From assembly GCA_024277055.1 (NCBI GenBank), contig JAJRVZ010000247.1, positions 1-42,163 on the forward strand: a stretch of DNA of 42,163 bases, read 5' to 3'. Within the stretch, counting starts at the first letter, position 1. Every line of letters begins with the position of its first letter. This document shows, one piece after another, positions 41,707 to 42,163 of the stretch. The notes below the pieces were generated by a model. That model saw only the letters and a program-made list of their open reading frames with translations, was not told the DNA's origin and did not search any database. Source of the DNA: Calditrichota bacterium. Lineage in GTDB: Bacteria; Calditrichota; Calditrichia; JAJRVZ01. The position numbers and the translations under genes are program-made.

Positions 41707-42163
41707 ATGCCGTTTACCATTGAAGAAATTCTCGATACCATCCGCATGACCGAGGTGGAGCATTTTGACATTCGCACAACGACGCTCGGAATAAACCTCA
41801 AGGATTGTGTAAGTGACGATTTTAAAAAACTGCGCGCCAAGATTTACGATAAAGTATGCCGTGTCGCCGAAAAGCATGTAAAAGCAGCCGAGCAGGTGGA
41901 AATGGAATACGGTATTTACATTGCCAACAAGCGTATTTCAATCACCCCGCTGGCGCTGGTAGCCGATCACTGCTCGCAGAGCGAATTCGTCCGTCTGGCT
42001 GAAACGCTGGACGCCGCCGCCGATGAAGTCGGCGTGGATTTTCTGGCCGGGTTCAGTGCGCTGGTACAGAAGGGTTTCTCCAAAGGGGACCGGAATCTTA
42101 TCCGCGCAATTCCCGAAGCGCTGGCGGCAACCGAGCACATCTGTTCATCGGTAAACGTGGCCA
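41707..42163 (+). CDS. UPF0210 (DUF711) family protein, N-terminal part (cut by window edge)
   Basis: Open reading frame from ATG 41707 to the right edge (152 codons visible), absent from the supplied track because no stop is reached. The N-terminus is typical of UPF0210: EEILDTIRMTEVEHFDIRTTTLGINLKDC, IANKRISITPLALVADHC, AADEVGVDFLAGFSALVQKGFSKGD and HICSSVNVA. The full protein is normally about 450 aa with a fold related to pyruvate formate-lyase-like glycyl-radical enzymes but lacking the radical Gly motif in known members; that part lies outside the window. It begins 2 bp after the ACT gene stop, the usual ACT/UPF0210 pairing. Function unknown. No encapsulation-like extension is seen on this protein itself. 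Confidence 0.9.
   Translation, partial: MPFTIEEILDTIRMTEVEHFDIRTTTLGINLKDCVSDDFKKLRAKIYDKVCRVAEKHVKAAEQVEMEYGIYIANKRISITPLALVADHCSQSEFVRLAETLDAAADEVGVDFLAGFSALVQKGFSKGDRNLIRAIPEALAATEHICSSVNVA

Noticed and set aside
41707-41800. Encapsulation peptide on the UPF0210 protein itself
   Set aside because: Its N-terminus matches the ordinary family start without extra residues; only the ACT partner carries an extension.

Overview
The window looks like a chromosome segment of an anaerobic or facultative Gram-negative bacterium of the FCB superphylum. A Calditrichota/KSB1-like lineage is my best guess, but this is inferred from domain content only. The indicators are a GWxTD-domain TPR protein, ASH-type repeats, a DUF4920 lipoprotein, a stand-alone biotin ligase with type III pantothenate kinase, a decayed tail resembling a type IX secretion sorting signal, Lnt and BamD (so an outer membrane), and a bacterial microcompartment (BMC) locus. 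No tRNA, rRNA, CRISPR array, transposase or phage gene was recognised.

Layout. 1-3.7 kb: the end of one RND efflux permease and a complete second one, closed by an intrinsic terminator. 4.0-6.7 kb: a membrane-anchored unknown protein and an outer-membrane barrel protein. 6.7-8.1 kb (minus strand): PepSY-like membrane protein, DUF4920 lipoprotein and O6-alkylguanine-DNA alkyltransferase. 8.3-9.4 kb: nadC, preceded by a pair of near-identical 13-bp repeats, then a tiny membrane protein. 9.4-13.2 kb (minus strand): biotin carboxylase, biotin carrier and methylmalonyl-CoA mutase catalytic subunit, i.e. part of a propionyl-CoA/methylmalonyl-CoA route. 13.3-17.2 kb: threonine aldolase and the TrkA/TrkH potassium uptake pair. 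17.4-20.8 kb (minus strand): a two-gene unit with a large ASH-repeat/transmembrane/helix-hairpin-helix protein and a small unknown partner. 21.2-25.9 kb: birA, coaX and a multi-GAF hybrid-like histidine kinase with a degenerate receiver. 26.2-30.8 kb: mutS overlapping a GWxTD/TPR protein. 30.9-38.5 kb: an HU-like gene, then a tightly packed run ruvX-aroF-tyrA-oxidoreductase-lnt-unknown-bamD-nadD.

38.9-42.2 kb (running off the right edge): a BMC locus with an EutN/PduN vertex protein, PduS-like flavin/Fe-S protein and PduT-like tandem-BMC shell protein. These are followed by an ACT-domain protein and a UPF0210 (DUF711) protein. The ACT protein has an extra ~65-residue N-terminus with two amphipathic helices that look like BMC encapsulation peptides. 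This raises the possibility that the widespread but uncharacterised ACT/UPF0210 pair is lumen cargo of this compartment, and it is the most interesting signal here. The PduT-like protein has Ser where the Fe-S ligand Cys of PduT is expected. Just upstream lies a remnant of a secreted-protein C-terminus, suggesting a rearrangement at the locus boundary.

Functional links. BirA would charge the biotin carrier of the carboxylase. PduS-type chemistry and methylmalonyl-CoA mutase both point to cobalamin. If the BMC produces propionyl-CoA (not shown in the window), the carboxylase/mutase genes could consume it. nadC and nadD serve NAD synthesis. lnt and bamD serve envelope assembly.
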